Positions 50,981 to 64,000 of a DNA stretch of 64,000 nt are shown here, in pieces; position 1 is the stretch's first letter; each line of letters opens with the position of its first letter. The notes below the pieces were generated by a model. It searched no databases and was not told the origin of the DNA. It saw only the letters and a list, made by a program, of their open reading frames with translations. The stretch lies in contig OU342808.1 of assembly GCA_910591455.2 (NCBI GenBank), positions 19,911,714-19,975,713 on the forward strand, read 5' to 3'. Both the position numbers and the translations under genes were made by a program. This DNA is from Pholis gunnellus (Eukaryota > Chordata > Actinopteri > Perciformes > Pholidae).

Positions 50981-51665
50981 CCTTTAGAGACCCACATAGA
51001 CCCGCTTTGGCTTTTTTAGGGGGTACAGGGGATGTAAGTGGTAAACATCATCTTAAAGCTGGGAACCTGAACATGTCTTTGAGGTGCAGCTTCGCCCTGC
51101 GTGTCAAGTTAATCTAGTCATAAATTTAAAGTGTAAATTTGTAAAAGGGCTAAGAACACTATTATGAAAGTATATGATGGCGCATCATCATCACTTAAGT
51201 TTTTGGTAAATTTAAAAAATGTTATCACTTAAAAATTGGTAACAATAATCAAAAACACCCCCCAAAATACTGCTTGAAGGCACAAAGACCAAACACCATA
51301 GGAGTCATGCTGTGGTTTGGAATCTCAAACCATTGACAAAAATTTCATTTTTTAGCGATTGGATGGCACGCACTTCTGTTGTTAAAACTGCTCAGAAAGA
51401 GAAATGAGCATTCCCTCTTCCAAACAGTTTCCATACAATTTCTGAGATGCTCAAACCATCTGCTGCATCTGGTTTCTGCTGTTGTGTCCTCGTTCCGTGT
51501 GAAACCAAAAGTCAAGCTCGGAAACATTACGACCGCCAAAATCAACACAACATGAGAGTTCCTTGTAGTAGCTTTGAGTTACGTTACTAACGTATTCATT
51601 CCAAACTATGATCTTTCATGAACCTAACCAAGTAGTTTTCTTTCAATTCACAATGTTAAGCAGGT
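50981..51665. repeat. Probable old dispersed repeat
   Basis: Words such as TTTTTTAGGGGGTACAGGGG, 'TGTCTTTGAGGTGCAGCTTC', ATATGATGGCGCATCATCAT, GGTTTGGAATCTCAAACCAT, CGGAAACATTACGACCGCCA and 'TGATCTTTCATGAACCTAACC'-like text recall interspersed fish repeats. I cannot fix the ends or decide whether this is one element or several. Confidence 0.4.
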
Positions 51666-54600
51666 GATGAAAAACTGCCACCTCGCTGGTACTCTCCTAT
51701 GTAGTTTTGGGAGTCATTGACAAACAACCTATTCTGATGTTTAGGGATTAAGTTGTGTTGTAAATTATTATATAAGATATTAGATTGTTAATATTGATGC
51801 ATCGTGTAAGCAGCGCTTTACTATGACAGCTGTCGGGCCCCTCCAAAGGGACATGTGCTAAATCAGAAGGGTAACAAGATGATTATAGGGCCAGAAAAGA
51901 GAAGAAAAAAGATTCTGCACAAATTCTTTTCTCTATATTCAGGTTTTTATGAAACATTTAATAATTGTACCTCATGGGCCTAAAACTGTTAAACGAGACC
52001 GTCTAAGTTTATTGGGGACATGTTTCTTTGATGGAAACGCTATTTTCAGTGCTCATCACTCTTATATTTCACCATTCCTTCCTCCCGCTATTGTCCTGCA
52101 CAGTATTGTATGTGTGTGTACGTGTGTTTACAGTATGTGGCCCGCAGAAGTGTGTGTGTCTGTCAGTCAATTTGTCAAACCCGTCAGCTTCTCAACCCAC
52201 AGGCAGACAGCAGACCAGGCCGTTATGGTTACCTTGCATTATGGTTTTTGACAGTTCATCACCTCCAACCTTGTGTCACTGAGAGCATCTTCCTCCAACT
52301 CCCATCAACCCTGGCCCGTTCCCCTCACTTACACTTCATTTCATATCAAAAGATTTCACTTTACGTCACAGAAGCATGTTCCATCATATTGAATGTTCCC
52401 CTGACCCAAGTCTGAGCTGCAGTATCAGATGCCGTACAGTACTCACACTCAACAACATTTCACTGCGGCTGCTGCGGTTCAAGCCTGAGGCCATCTGGTT
52501 TAAACCAGATAGCAACACACAGCGGACAGAGGATCCCTCGTATGCACAGCTGAAAAACGCTTCCTCAGAGAGCTGTCCAAATAAGAGGTTGGAGCCCCCA
52601 AAACAAAGTATACGCTCTTATGCTGATTACAGTGAGCATGCATACCAGATGGGAAGTAAACATGTACTGTACCATGCAATGAGTCTGCGTGTTATTTTCA
52701 CCAGTAGAATTGAGCTTGCAACATGTGTTTTTTCCTTCCGCTAAGCCTCTCAATGACTTGTAGAGTAACACTGAGAAAGAGCTCAGTGTTTGCTGCTTGT
52801 TGCTCAACATTGTAAAATAATTATAAGAATGAGGTCTGAAATCCACCTGTGTCTGCTATGTCTCTGTGAGTGTTTGTGTGTTGCTTAAACATGCATATGT
52901 ATTTATGCATACGGTGAACAGGGTGTTAAGCTAGTGATTGTGTAAACATGTGTGTGCTTTTGGGTATTCATCAATGTATGTGCAATTTATGGATGTATGT
53001 GTATTTGGATTATTTGTCTTTAAAGGCATATTTAATGTATTTATGTACCAGTTATCTTAATGTATTATCCTACACTAATACAAAAAGGAAACATGTTTAT
53101 AAATACTTCAATGAATCAATCAATGATTAATTGCAACTAATAATTACTTTAATCATCCATAAGGTTGGTGTTTTTTCAGTAACGCTTTGTTTTGTGAGTC
53201 TCTAATATCCTGCTCACAGGCAGCATGGGATACAGGAGACCGTTTAACAGAACAACTCACAATATCTTACTTACTTTCTTCCGTCTGTGGGTGTCTGGAC
53301 GATGTCAGTGTGATGCAGCAGACTTAACACTCCGTGTGCTGACAGCATGGGGCCTTGTCTGATAAGACAAGCCTGCAGCTCGCCTGGGCGGCCCTGTGCA
53401 GCTCCCATGACACCTGCTCCAGCTCCTACTCTGGTATAGTGTCAAACGCCGTACTTAGATGTTATCTGAGCAACATTTCATTTTGTGGCATGGACCTACC
53501 TGAGCTGTGCTTGTGAGTGTACTACCTGTGAGCGGATTCATGGTTGTCAATGCAGCTTGAAACTGGGTTTTTCAAAAATTAAATTAATTATAAAATATTA
53601 ATAATATGAAATCAAAATGACTACCTGGCATTCTTAATTCATTCACTTCATTATGTTCCCCTACATAACAATGGCAATGTCATGAGTAACTCCCCGAATC
53701 TCATCATTTGTTATCGGTCTCAGAGAAGCCTCACGTTTCAGAGTTCCCTTCTCAAATTCTTGCTATCACTGCTTCATCTGGAAAGACTACCTGTCAGAAG
53801 CCTCGATTTCATCCATGACTGACTTTGTCAGCTCGCTGTAAGAAGACAGATTAATCTACTGTTTATTTAGCTTGCCAGGACAATCTGTCTCTTGCTCAGC
53901 AGAGAGTGATATTGGATCCTTTCTGCCGTATACATACCGGTAATGTCACACTGAAACTTACTTGTCAGGTGCCTTTGTGTCCTGTTCCATTCATTTGAAG
54001 CGACTAGAGTGACTGGTAGAAGAACCTTCAACACCTTGTTTAGCAACATTACAAGCAGCCAAACGGGTCACGGGTCAATGGCACAGGATACTGCCAATTG
54101 GAAGAAACGCTGATAAGAATATTCATGAACGGAATAGAAAAAGGATAAACAAATCATTTTTTTCCTGCTTCTCCTTATCTCTTTCATTTTCCTTTCCTAT
54201 AACTTGAGGTTTAAAGGTCAATTGGATGTACAATATCAAATCGTGTTTGTACTTAAAGTCTGTTTGTTCCATCTTTGCTAAATTGTACACTGGGATAAAT
54301 GCCTTTGTCTTAGACACAGTAGAGAGATGACAGGAAATGAGGGGAGAGAGAGAAATGGTGAATGACATGCAGTTCATGGTCAGCACTCTGAGCCTATAGG
54401 CTCCAATGCCCTCCACAAAGGATCACTGTAAACGTGCATTCAATAATACAGAGTGCAGATGCAGCACCTGCAAAAATACCTCCTAGAGAGTTGCCTGCAG
54501 TGCCAATAAATACACGCTGATACCTAACTTCATTGTTAGCTTGCATGTGAGTCAGCGTTTGTGCGCATCATAACTTTTAACCAGGTTAGGCACATGCTCT

Positions 54601-56680
54601 GTTTACGGAAGCTCTGATGTCAAAAGGGTTACATTGGCATGGAAACATCGAGCTCTGTCAGGTTTGTCAGTTCTGTCTCAAAGGGTTCTGTGTACAATTT
54701 GATGTCAACAAACAACATTTTGGCAAACAGAAAGCTTGCACACGTGACCACAATGATTATGTCTTTCCTCTGTGAGATTAGTTTTTGTTGTGCACTTGAG
54801 GATGTGGTGTGTGACTGGTTTCTCCAAGACAACAGACTCAACTCAGCTGTAAACATTTGAACCAGAATGAGACCTCAACCAAAGCCTGGTCAGTACCTGG
54901 CATACTCCATGCATGTAAATGCTCCCAGCAGCTTGTACTGGCTTTTTCTCTTCAAGGAAAACTCCTGTTTTCAGGAGCCTGGCCTGAGCTGCCAACATTA
55001 ACAAAGAGCGACGCCATGTTACCCAACATTAGCCGAGCACCAGCCCTCCCCAGTGCTCCTCTCTGGCACAGGGTTGTCAGAGAGCAGGAGGCTCAGGGAT
55101 GCTGTCACTTTGAATGACTCCATGAATAGGCCCAGGCCTTTTAGAGCATGCTGCTTGGCTGTAAGCTGTTTTGACATGGGCCCTAATACCTCTCTTGCAC
55201 TTGGCCAAAGGGTTTGGGTTCAGAGCCCTGTTCATGAGGAGGAAAACTGCAGTGTTTGGCAGCTCACAGCGTGCAGAGACAAGAACGGTGCTTTTCTGCC
55301 TGGCTGAGAGGGAATGGGGGTGACATGTGGCTCACACAGGGCTGGATGGACGTCAGTCACTGCTGCTCATCTCCCATCTCCCCCTCTGACCATGTGTCTG
55401 TCTGTCTATCACTGACTCTGTCTGTCTGGTCTGCTTCTCTGGCAGCTGTAGAGAGTAAGGTGAGAAATAAACATGAACTATCTGTTGTGTAGGCTTACCG
55501 AAATATATAATAAATAAAAAATATTTAAATGCAAAGACCCACCTTATCCCTTACACACACACACACACCTATGCTGCACTCTTGTCTAAAGCACGTGTGA
55601 AGCATGTTATAGCCCTTCAGACCTCCTGCTTTCGAAAGACCTCTTTTAAAAGCAGGATATTTAACTTGGCCAATCATAATATTATCTAAGTAAGACCTGG
55701 TACCCCTTATTGTGCTTTTGAACTGACATGACTCTAATGTTAAAAACTACCTGCAAGCATAAAGGTGTATGTTAGCATAAATATGGCGACTTGGTGACTG
55801 AAAATGCATGCACTCATGGTAATATACGATCATAAAGGTATGAATAAACCCCCCCCCCCCAAATATCATGTGCTGAAAATAAAAGTTGGAAAGTCCTAAA
55901 CATCTTGGCAGTTTGAGGCAACAGATTGCCCTTGAGGTAAGGAAGCTGATGTAGTGGAGGATAAAACCCAACCAACATATACTTTTATTGTACCCACATT
56001 TTTATCGGTAGAATAGTTTAGTCTGACATTTCAATTCAGTGTACACAAATCAACAGTACAATAATATCAATGTTGATCAAATACATTTTCTTCATAATTT
56101 GCTTATGTCAATGGTAGTCAAAGGGATATACTTATGTGATACATCATTTTTCATTTTTTCATTTTTCTTAGTTTTTATAAATAGTCTGCCCTGATTAGTT
56201 AGTTGTGTTTTTTTAAGTTCTAAAATTTGACACACCTGCTCCTCGTTGCTCTGGCGGCACTTGTGGGTATTTTTGGTAACTGCAAGTGAATTTTAAAAAT
56301 ACAGGTGCCTTTTAACAACCACTGGGAACAGCAAAATGTATGTCTCTTTAGCTGATAAATGGTCCACCAGCTAGTTGCTGACGTTGATTGTTTGCTGTTT
56401 GGTGCTGTGTAGGGTAGCGTGTTTATCAGAGCTTATTCCTCGAGGACACCAGTCTGCAGCATCTGGAAACAAGGCTGATGAAAGCTGAAGCAAAACAATG
56501 AAGTTGCAGACCATAAACCCAAAATAATGAGGTGAAAGATGCAAAAAAATCCTCTGCAGAGCTGGGGGGAAGCAACCCTATTCATTTTATCCAGTGTTTA
56601 ATATCCTAATATTGCTACTGCAGTGACCTGATAGTAGAAGTCACAAGCTGCTGACATTACCATTTCATTTCCCCGAGCAG
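51666..56680. other. Non-genic stretch
   Basis: No gene is recognised. 52493-52510 is a perfect palindrome. 52855-53060 is TG/ATG-rich degenerate sequence. A (CA)8 run lies at 55553-55568 and a C run near 55848-55860. CTGTAGAGAGTAAG at 55443-55456 sits between a good acceptor and a donor but is only 14 bp. 54880-55320 is GC-richer with mirrored frames and no domain. Confidence 0.5.
52493..52510. repeat. Perfect 18-bp palindrome
   Basis: ATCTGGTTTAAACCAGAT is exactly self-complementary with no spacer. Confidence 0.95.
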
Positions 56681-56758
56681 GACACTAAAGTTCAGTTGAA
56701 GAACTTGTTCGAGAAATGGTATGGAGCTCTCTGCATGTGTCGAGAATGGAAGTGTGCA
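56681..56758 (+). other. Candidate 26-codon exon, unverified
   Basis: An acceptor CATTTCCCCGAGCAG and a consensus donor GCA|GTGAGT enclose 78 bp, open only in frame 0 (DTKVQLKNLFEKWYGALCMC…). It ends on a codon boundary at both sides. It is Cys- and Trp-rich for its size and resembles no family I know. Length alone makes it weak evidence. Confidence 0.2.
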
Positions 56759-59532
56759 GTGAGTCAAACTCTTATTTGAACATACAAATAGTCTTAATCT
56801 TGAATAAATAAGGGCACATGGCTAAATCGTTAGCAGTGATAAAGTGGACTAAGCTCCCTGGAAGCTAAGGTAACACAAACACGGCGAGTAATGCCTGCAG
56901 ATAAGACTGGTTTGATCCACTGTGTGCACTGCAGACCAAAGGCCCTGTGATGCTGCTCTGTGTTGATAAAAGCCAGACCACAGCAAGGCCATGAAATCAG
57001 CTACCACAGCGAGTTATTCTCTCTGTCAAACGTGTTTCTGATGACTTGCTTGTTTGTTTATTGGTGGCTTGTCTCTTTGGAATTTGAGATCTGATCCTAC
57101 GCGTACAGTAACCCTGCGACAAAGCGGGAGAAGTGTTCAGGTTTCCTCTGTTTGAGTCTTTGTCTGGATATCGCAGGTGAAGATCAAGAGAGGGCCTACG
57201 CTCTGATTATAGATAGGTCTGGCAGGTAAAATGTTATGTAAGAGCGTATCCTTTTTCCTTTTACCATTTTATGCATTTGTATTCATGTGATTTTGTTTAA
57301 TTGCACGGAGATGGAATTCAAAAAGTTAATTTTATACATAGGAGAAGGCAGAGGGATTGAAACATTTTAAAAAATGTTTAGTTCCTAAACCGGACCCAAA
57401 CTGAACAGTGCTGACTCACCGCTTTAAACACCCAAATGGTCAGCCAAACATTTTCTCTGCCTTTCTAAGAAAGCAGACAATAGCAGCTCTCCTTCCAGGA
57501 GATCAGAAGGCTCAGCTATGCATTACTGCCATCTAATGGTCAGGGAACTATAAAACACTGACTTGGCACAGTACCACCACGGTGTATAGGGAACTGTATC
57601 AGTTATGTATTCTATATCCATGTAAAATAATCCGATTTCATGTATTACATGCACAAGTGGCATATGTCCATATTTGTTTTAATTACTACAAATGATGTAC
57701 TGTTTAAATGATTAGTAAAATCCCAAGCCCTGCTCCTAACAGAGCAACTGATGTGGTCTCTTTCTGTGTATGTGTGTGTTCCTAATTCTTTTCTGCTAAG
57801 ACACCTGCCTAGTCATTGTCTAGCAACAATTAAAATCATGAACTGATTCAACCTTATCTGATCATACCGCCCCGCCTATTTTGTATCCACAACGTAAAGC
57901 TCTCAAGTGCTTTTGTGCCCTAATTACATGTATCAAACATCAAATAATGGCTGCAGCTGGCTCGTGTCTGTGTGTGCAGTGCAATAACTCATAAACATTG
58001 CATTATTACAAAAGCAAAAGCACAATAAGGATGGCAAAGAGTATCGGTTTCACAAGCACTGGTTAAATAGAGCTCCGAATGTAAGAAAATACTGACTGAG
58101 TGGCGGTGGGGAGATAAACACACACTTAAAAGCAGCACGTTGATACACTGTATCCGCTGTCAGAACAATTCACCTGCCGCCATCTCTCAGCGCCACCATT
58201 CATGGCCTCACCATCGCTTTTCTGCCAGTGCAAATTGACATGTCATCACTTGACTTTATTGATCAAACCTCAGGTGCAAAGTGGAGGCCCCCGCTGAACA
58301 CCTAACCTCATTTTTTTTTTCTCTCTTTCAAGCATTTTAAAGCCTCACTGTTTCTTCAATGTGACGCTCTCTGTCTCTTTGGAGTTCAGCGTGGGTAAAC
58401 ATGAGGCTGAAAGCTGCCGCGGGCTCCTTTTAGAAAACACTACAAAACTTGCTTTAACTGTAGCTGTCTGGCTTTCAGTGCCATACAAACACAGGGCTAA
58501 TGTGATCCTGGCTAACCCCGGTGCCCACGGTGGTCACACTAGTGTTGTCTGCTGACAGCTTCTGTTAAGACTCTATTGTGTGGACATAGCCGGGGAAGAC
58601 AAGAGGAGAGGTAGTTAAAAGCACAAAGGGGACATGGGTCCACACTCTTTCTCTCTCATCACAGCTGCCTTTTCTTCTAGCTGCTGCTGTGTCGATCATC
58701 CTGCGTGAATGGGGATCCCCAGGCCTCCCCTCAGCTCCTGAGGTTAAGGGGAGTCTGGAGAGGTGTGTGTCGGGGGGGGGGCTCACCAAACTGCTGGACC
58801 TCCAAAGACAGGTGCAGGCCAAGATATGAGAGACTCATAAAGGTGCAGACAGATAAGTTGCTCTGAGAGACTTTGGTTGGAACTCAGTGGCTTCCTTAGT
58901 CGCTCCGGTCCCACTCTTCCCCTGGTCATTTGTCTCAGGCTAACCGCTGGAGCAAAAGGTGTTGTTGTGCCTTGTCGCTTTGCACACGTTCAAAGCAAAG
59001 GGTAAAGGATGTGGCTCTATTCTTCGTGGTGTGATTGAAGTTCGATAGGTAGGGAAGCTTTCTACTTTCACAAGACAAGCTTTTGTCTTTACGAGATACA
59101 TTAACGTCATCCTAATCTAATTTAATTGTCTTTGCTCAAAGAGTTCGGTCTGCCTATGTACCCCCCTGAGTGCCACACACTATTGTGCCAGACAACAAGT
59201 TTCTTCCTTCAACACAAGTCAGTTAATGCTGATAACATACTTTATGTTCAGATAGACACAAATTTACCCAACGAAAACAAATCCAGTTGTGATTTGTATA
59301 ATTGATATTCATTCCGTTCAGTGTTGTTTCAAAAATATATGTTATTCGACTAAATGTCAAGCTGATAGTTCATATAGGTCCTCAAATTAGTTGTTAAAAG
59401 TAATTTTTAGCTTATTGACATTTTGGAGAATGTTATGTCTCTTTTACATGTCTTAGATGAGTAACATGGTCTTATTAAAAACAATGCTAACTGTGATGAG
59501 GTTAGGTATCCACTTCAACTATACTCTCTCTT
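56759..59532. other. Non-genic stretch with conserved-looking blocks
   Basis: 57830-57965 and 58150-58275 are non-repetitive blocks with AT-core motifs (CAATTAAAATC, 'TTATTGATCAAACC') and look like candidates for conserved elements. 57177-57225 is flanked by acceptor- and donor-like signals but its open frame needs a phase incompatible with the 56681 candidate. G runs lie near 58771-58780. No gene is recognised. Confidence 0.5.
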
Positions 59533-59648
59533 AACATCAGTTAGATGGTCGGTGCCAAGTAATGCTGGTCTTGGTGTGACCATCTAGTTGTGAGCTGCAA
59601 CGCACAAGCATTAACCGGGTACCAATTGTGACACCAGTAACTGATGTT
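59533..59648. repeat. 116-bp unit with inverted ends and internal palindrome
   Basis: AACATCAGTTA (59533-59543) and TAACTGATGTT (59638-59648) are perfect 11-bp inverted repeats. Inside, AGATGGTC…CCAAG and CTTGG…GACCATCT form a second, imperfect hairpin around 59544-59585, and GGTGCCAAGTAATGC partly recurs inverted as GCATTAACCGGGTACC. It could be a very small foldback element. No target duplication is evident. Confidence 0.65.
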
Positions 59649-62600
59649 TTTATCGTGAATAAAAACTAACAATGTCATGCAGGTGCTACGTAAGCATATT
59701 AGTTATTATAACTTAAAGGTACATAAACAGAAATTCAAACTACTGACAGTATAAAGTTATGTATCAGTAAACAGTATGGAGAACTCTAAGTTGGACACAG
59801 AATTAAAACTTAAAATGTTATGACATTTGTTGCTGTAGCATTTGGGGTTTTCTCAACTTTTTCAAATTTAAAGTGCACGTGGGAGAAGTTTGTATCATGA
59901 ATGGTACAAGCTTTGTACTTTGTAGCAAATTTTGTGCCCCAAAATGTTTCATGTCCTGTTTTGGGAGACTTAATCAGGCTTTCTATATTAAAAAATGCTA
60001 AAGGTCACTGAGGTCACAGAGACAAAGGCCTTTATGAGGGGAGTGGAAGCCCTGTGTGCAAGGGATGACAGATGCCGAGACGTGATTGGCCTGTTCCTGC
60101 ACGGATGGGATTCGCTGTCAACAGGTCCCAATTAGTCCAATCAGAGTGGAAGGAAATGGCACAGAAAGGATACTTTGTTAGTGCTACTGTTTGTGAAGCT
60201 GGAGGCAAAAACAAAACACAATCGCTTGTTCTTTCTTCCCACCCCACTGGGCGCACCAGATTCTATGGGGGCAAATTAACTTGGGATTTAGACTTGTTGT
60301 AGCATTGCTTTGTTGACACTTGCTGCAGCACGGGGACTACATTGTCACAGCCTTTAATGTTGCTGTTGATGTAAATATTGGCTTCTGCGTTGCTTTTGTG
60401 TTTCTGAATAGTATTCAATGACCAGGACTTCCTGACACAAATGCATCATCGAGGGCCTTTCAGATTGTGCACAAACACGGCAGCAGTCTCACCAGCAGGC
60501 TGCAGTTTACATGAAAAGTCATTCATGTGAGAAAAAAAATGTGATCAGGGCAGATTAGAAGAAGTATGGACCACAGAAAACAGATGCTGAGTCATATTTG
60601 AAAAATAAAACTGTGGACTAAAATTGTGAGAGAAGTTTTGAAGCACTGCAGGAAACACATTGTTAAAACTTAAAATGTCAGTTTTAAGTTTTGATGATAA
60701 AAAAACATGAGGAAAAGGGTATGAACATAGATGAAGAGTTCATTCATTTCTTTGTTGGATTAGAATGAAATGTTCTGATCTTCTGAACAATAGTACTCTA
60801 ATGTGATCACTTGAGCTGGAATCAGCAGTATTTCAGGAGCTGGAAATAATAAAGAGATATTTCTCATAGTTCTGAACGCCATGTAGATAACATAATATGT
60901 ATTCACATAAATGAATGCACTGAAAAATAGGAAATCTAATATCACATGAGGATTCATTTGAGCAAATAGCCATCCTGAGACCTTGACCTAACTAACTAAT
61001 CAGCCAGCGTTTAGTGAGTGATGGGATATTGACCTTTGACCTGAGGAAGTCATTTAAAAGGAGAGGCACTGAAGATCTGATTCATGATCAGAATATCAGT
61101 GGAGGCTTGATACCAGGGATGGCAGAGGTGAGGATAGACAGGTAATTGGGGAGGTGGAGCGGGGATGTCTTCTTTCTCTGGACCTGTCACTCCCTCCCTT
61201 GTATCTTATAGATGTAGATGAAGCTGTCTCTGGATCAGTGTATAAGAGTGCAATTTAAGACTTTCATACCAAAAGACTAGTTTCAAACACAGTTGTTAAG
61301 TCTTAAACTTTGCTCTCATGCAGCTTTAGATTAATTCCGATGATATTAGTCAGAGCTTTGCTAAAATAAACCATCTGAAATGCCACAATGACTCATTCAA
61401 AAAAACAAAGCAATTGGTCGACTTGACCAATGTCTCATCTACGCCAAATCCTATTGACGTGATCTCACTGGCTTCTTACACAAAGAGAAATGTGTTCTTG
61501 TCTGAAGACTTCTCCACCAGGTTTTGGTTTGTAATTCTTGGTGTGGAGACACGGGGATTGGTGTGGATATGGTTTAGAGGTCCTGTATTATTTAGTCTGG
61601 CATATTATTTTGGGGCTGTCTGGGCCCTTTAAAAACTCTCCCGCTAATATTATTACAGACATCCTATTGGAGCGTATTGTTGTGAATGGCCAGAGGAGCA
61701 GACGGACGCCAGCCTCCCATGGCCTGATCCTGGATTCCTCAGATATGGTATTTTCACCTTACAACTCTTCCATGACACTATGATGTTTTTCCATAGGGTT
61801 ATGGTAACAGTCTACTGCCACATTATGAATTCTTTTTTCTTTGCTCATGATCACTCAGTGTTTGGCTGACCATTTCTGGAAAATATCCTTAGAAAATGAT
61901 TTATTTAATGTTTCCAGCAGATAGCATGGATAACAATATACTCTATGACAGGAAGTAGAGGGCCACCTCATGGAAAATGTTGATGCCATACTGCTCATAC
62001 TGACTATGAGCTCTGCTAAAACTCCACAAGTGATCTCTCACAAATAACTCAAATACTCCGTTACAGTGGTACATGTTTGTTAAAGTCCACTTCCGCTCAA
62101 AAATGTCTTTATTGTTTTTTTACTTCACTTGGATGTTTGAGGTTCATTCGGCAAAATGATGGATGTGCCGAGTCTGACACATTATGGCTGCTTTCACATT
62201 TATCGGTTGAGGAGGTTTTACATCGGTTTAACATTTGTATATGCGGTCAGATTTTGTGACATCATACTCATAGAAGCCATTGAACACATGATTTACACTA
62301 CCCTTCCAAACATCACAAAGGAACAGAAGAATGAATAACTGAATTACAAAAATAACTTTTCTCTTTTGATGGACCACTTTGCACACGTTAAGTCTCAGGA
62401 GCTCGTGAAAGTCCAAATGAAAAAATAGACATTGTTATGAAGTGCCAGTCACTGGTTTCAGTCATGGTGCTATCTAACTGTAAGGAGATACACTGAGCTT
62501 GGAGGTTATTTTAGGGTTCACAGTCACATCTAAGGACCTCAAGGACCTCTGTTTTTCTTCCTATACGTCTGAAGGACGACACTGAAGAATCTCTTTAAGA

Positions 62601-64000
62601 TCAAAGCCTGGAGATCAAACACACTGCATCCATAGGAAGAAGGAACAGTCATGTGGATCTCTATCACTGTCTGTCCCAAAAAAACAGCAGGCCGAGAGAA
62701 CCAGCTGAGTGCTATATGTAACAAGACCCACAGGTACTGCTGTCTACACTGCAAGGACTCTGGTACAGGACCACAAGGTGGCCCCATGAGCCCCCACCTC
62801 TGTACTTTCTGCTCCCATGGCTGTTAATCAGCAGCCTTATTGGGGCCAGTCATGTTCCGGTGAGGCCCCTGTCATCCCCGAACCAAGTCGCCATAAAAAA
62901 TGTTGGCATTGTACGTGTCTGTAAACCACAGGATACACTGAATGTCAACCTTCCTGAACTAAAAATACATTTCATAAATACCTTTTATATCAGCCTAGTA
63001 TCACGCTTGCACAAACGCACAATGTCACGAGGTCAAGGTTAGAATAAAGATCATGGTTTGTGATAAAATAATAATGTAATGATGTAACCTAACAACGTAA
63101 GTAGCGAAATAAATAACAGCTACACTTATTACTCATTTCTCATGAGGCCTTTCTTACGCAAAGATAAGCAAAAGGAGTATAAAGTCAACATTAACTTTTG
63201 GTTTCACAACGGACATGAACAGCGGTGTCCTGAGTTTGTTTGACCCATCCACCACCCTTAGCAGACTCTCACAGACTTTATACTACATCACATGCTGTTA
63301 CCGTCCATTACTTCCGTGGGAGTGTTTACATTTGAGTTAGTTGAAAGCCAGGTGCATCAATTCAGCCTCTAAAGGGAGCCTCCGTCCGATGCCGAGGGGC
63401 ACTGACCGAATGTCGGTATTTGCCAATTTGGGAAGGACAACAGGTCGGTCGCTTGCTTTTACTGATGCAAAAAAGTCAACATTCAACATATCCGTGGTTT
63501 GCAGAAACGTACCATTCCAACAGTTTTTCCTGGATCCCCAAATTCAAAGCCTACAACAGGACCAGGGTATAGGACCAGGACCAAGACCAGGACTGGGGTG
63601 TCCATAAATACTGCCAGAGGATAAAAAGGAATGTGGGATAGGACTATTAAATATCAATGGCCTTCTTCTCAAGGCACCAAGGGTCAGTTCCGTGAACATT
63701 TTTTCTCCCCTTTTCCAAAACATTAAGCCCAAGGCATCTATTGCTGTGGGTCGAACACACAGTCTTACATAACCCAGCAGAAATGTTTAAGGGCCCCCTG
63801 AGATTTCCCCTTAAGAGAAGTCTGAGAAAGCACAGGACTATATGTCATTTTATATGGAGCATAAGAGTGACTGGTCTATCATTCGGGTTGGTAAAAAATG
63901 AAGTTAACTACTTGACAAGTAGTAAAGGATACTTCATTCTGAGGAATAAAAGGATATCCCATGTACAATTTTAGGTTAAAATATAAGACTGGCTGCTTGT
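59649..64000. other. Non-genic stretch
   Basis: No gene is recognised. 60030-60140 is a compact unique block that might be conserved. A degenerate (AGGACC)n hexamer repeat lies at about 63557-63598. Frames at 62539-62787 (minus) and 63341-63607 (plus) carry no recognisable domain. The rest is AT-rich unique sequence. Confidence 0.5.

Noticed and set aside
55443..55456. 14-bp microexon between a strong acceptor and a GTGAGA donor
   Set aside because: Contains an in-frame stop in one register, is too short to test, and the CT-rich context makes acceptor-like sequence likely by chance.
57177..57225. 49-bp exon candidate (EDQERAYALIIDRSG)
   Set aside because: Only 16 codons, acceptor weak, and the required phase does not match the neighbouring 56681 candidate.

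Overview
The window reads as vertebrate, most likely percomorph teleost, non-coding DNA. It is AT-rich. It carries many long dinucleotide microsatellites (AC/GT, GA, AT) and degenerate copies of dispersed repeats that I recognise from fish genomes: a tRNA-derived SINE, hAT-type elements, a MITE with TTAAAG ends, and a family with 'TTAGCATGCTAAC' tails. I see no bacterial-type gene organisation, operon, CRISPR array, rRNA or functional tRNA gene. No protein-coding gene can be called with confidence. The longest open frame (204 codons near 50 kb) is of a size that chance alone can produce in 64 kb read in six frames. The window is therefore either a gene desert or the inside of very large introns.

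Layout. 0-10 kb: a GGGGAC-type repeat, a pure (AC)58 microsatellite, a tRNA-derived SINE, and a degenerate AT-rich minisatellite in two patches about 1 kb apart. 10-24 kb: mostly unique sequence with possible conserved non-coding stretches, and three copies of one dispersed family near 15, 18.8 and 21 kb. 24-26 kb: the clearest structural result, three transposable elements packed into 1.6 kb. These are a SINE, a 278-bp hAT MITE with a near-perfect 8-bp target duplication, and an 824-bp internally deleted hAT element with a perfect 8-bp duplication and a transposase C-terminal relic on the minus strand. 28.4-29 kb: a palindromic element with long, internally repetitive inverted ends, next to a 12-bp-stem hairpin. 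33-48 kb: microsatellite-rich, with a fourth copy of the 15-kb family, a TTAA-flanked MITE and a 24-bp tandem repeat. 49.7-50.3 kb: a GC-richer, ORF-dense block. 50.8-51.7 kb: repeat remnants. 52-64 kb: mainly unique sequence with a perfect 18-bp palindrome and a 116-bp inverted-repeat unit.

A few short segments look like exons, with an acceptor, an open frame and a donor. The best is 36682-36812 on the plus strand, with 43 open codons between good splice signals. I cannot match any of them to a protein family, so they are low-confidence candidates. Family identifications of repeats rest on memory of fish repeats and on visible structure (inverted ends, target duplications, A and B boxes), not on a database search.
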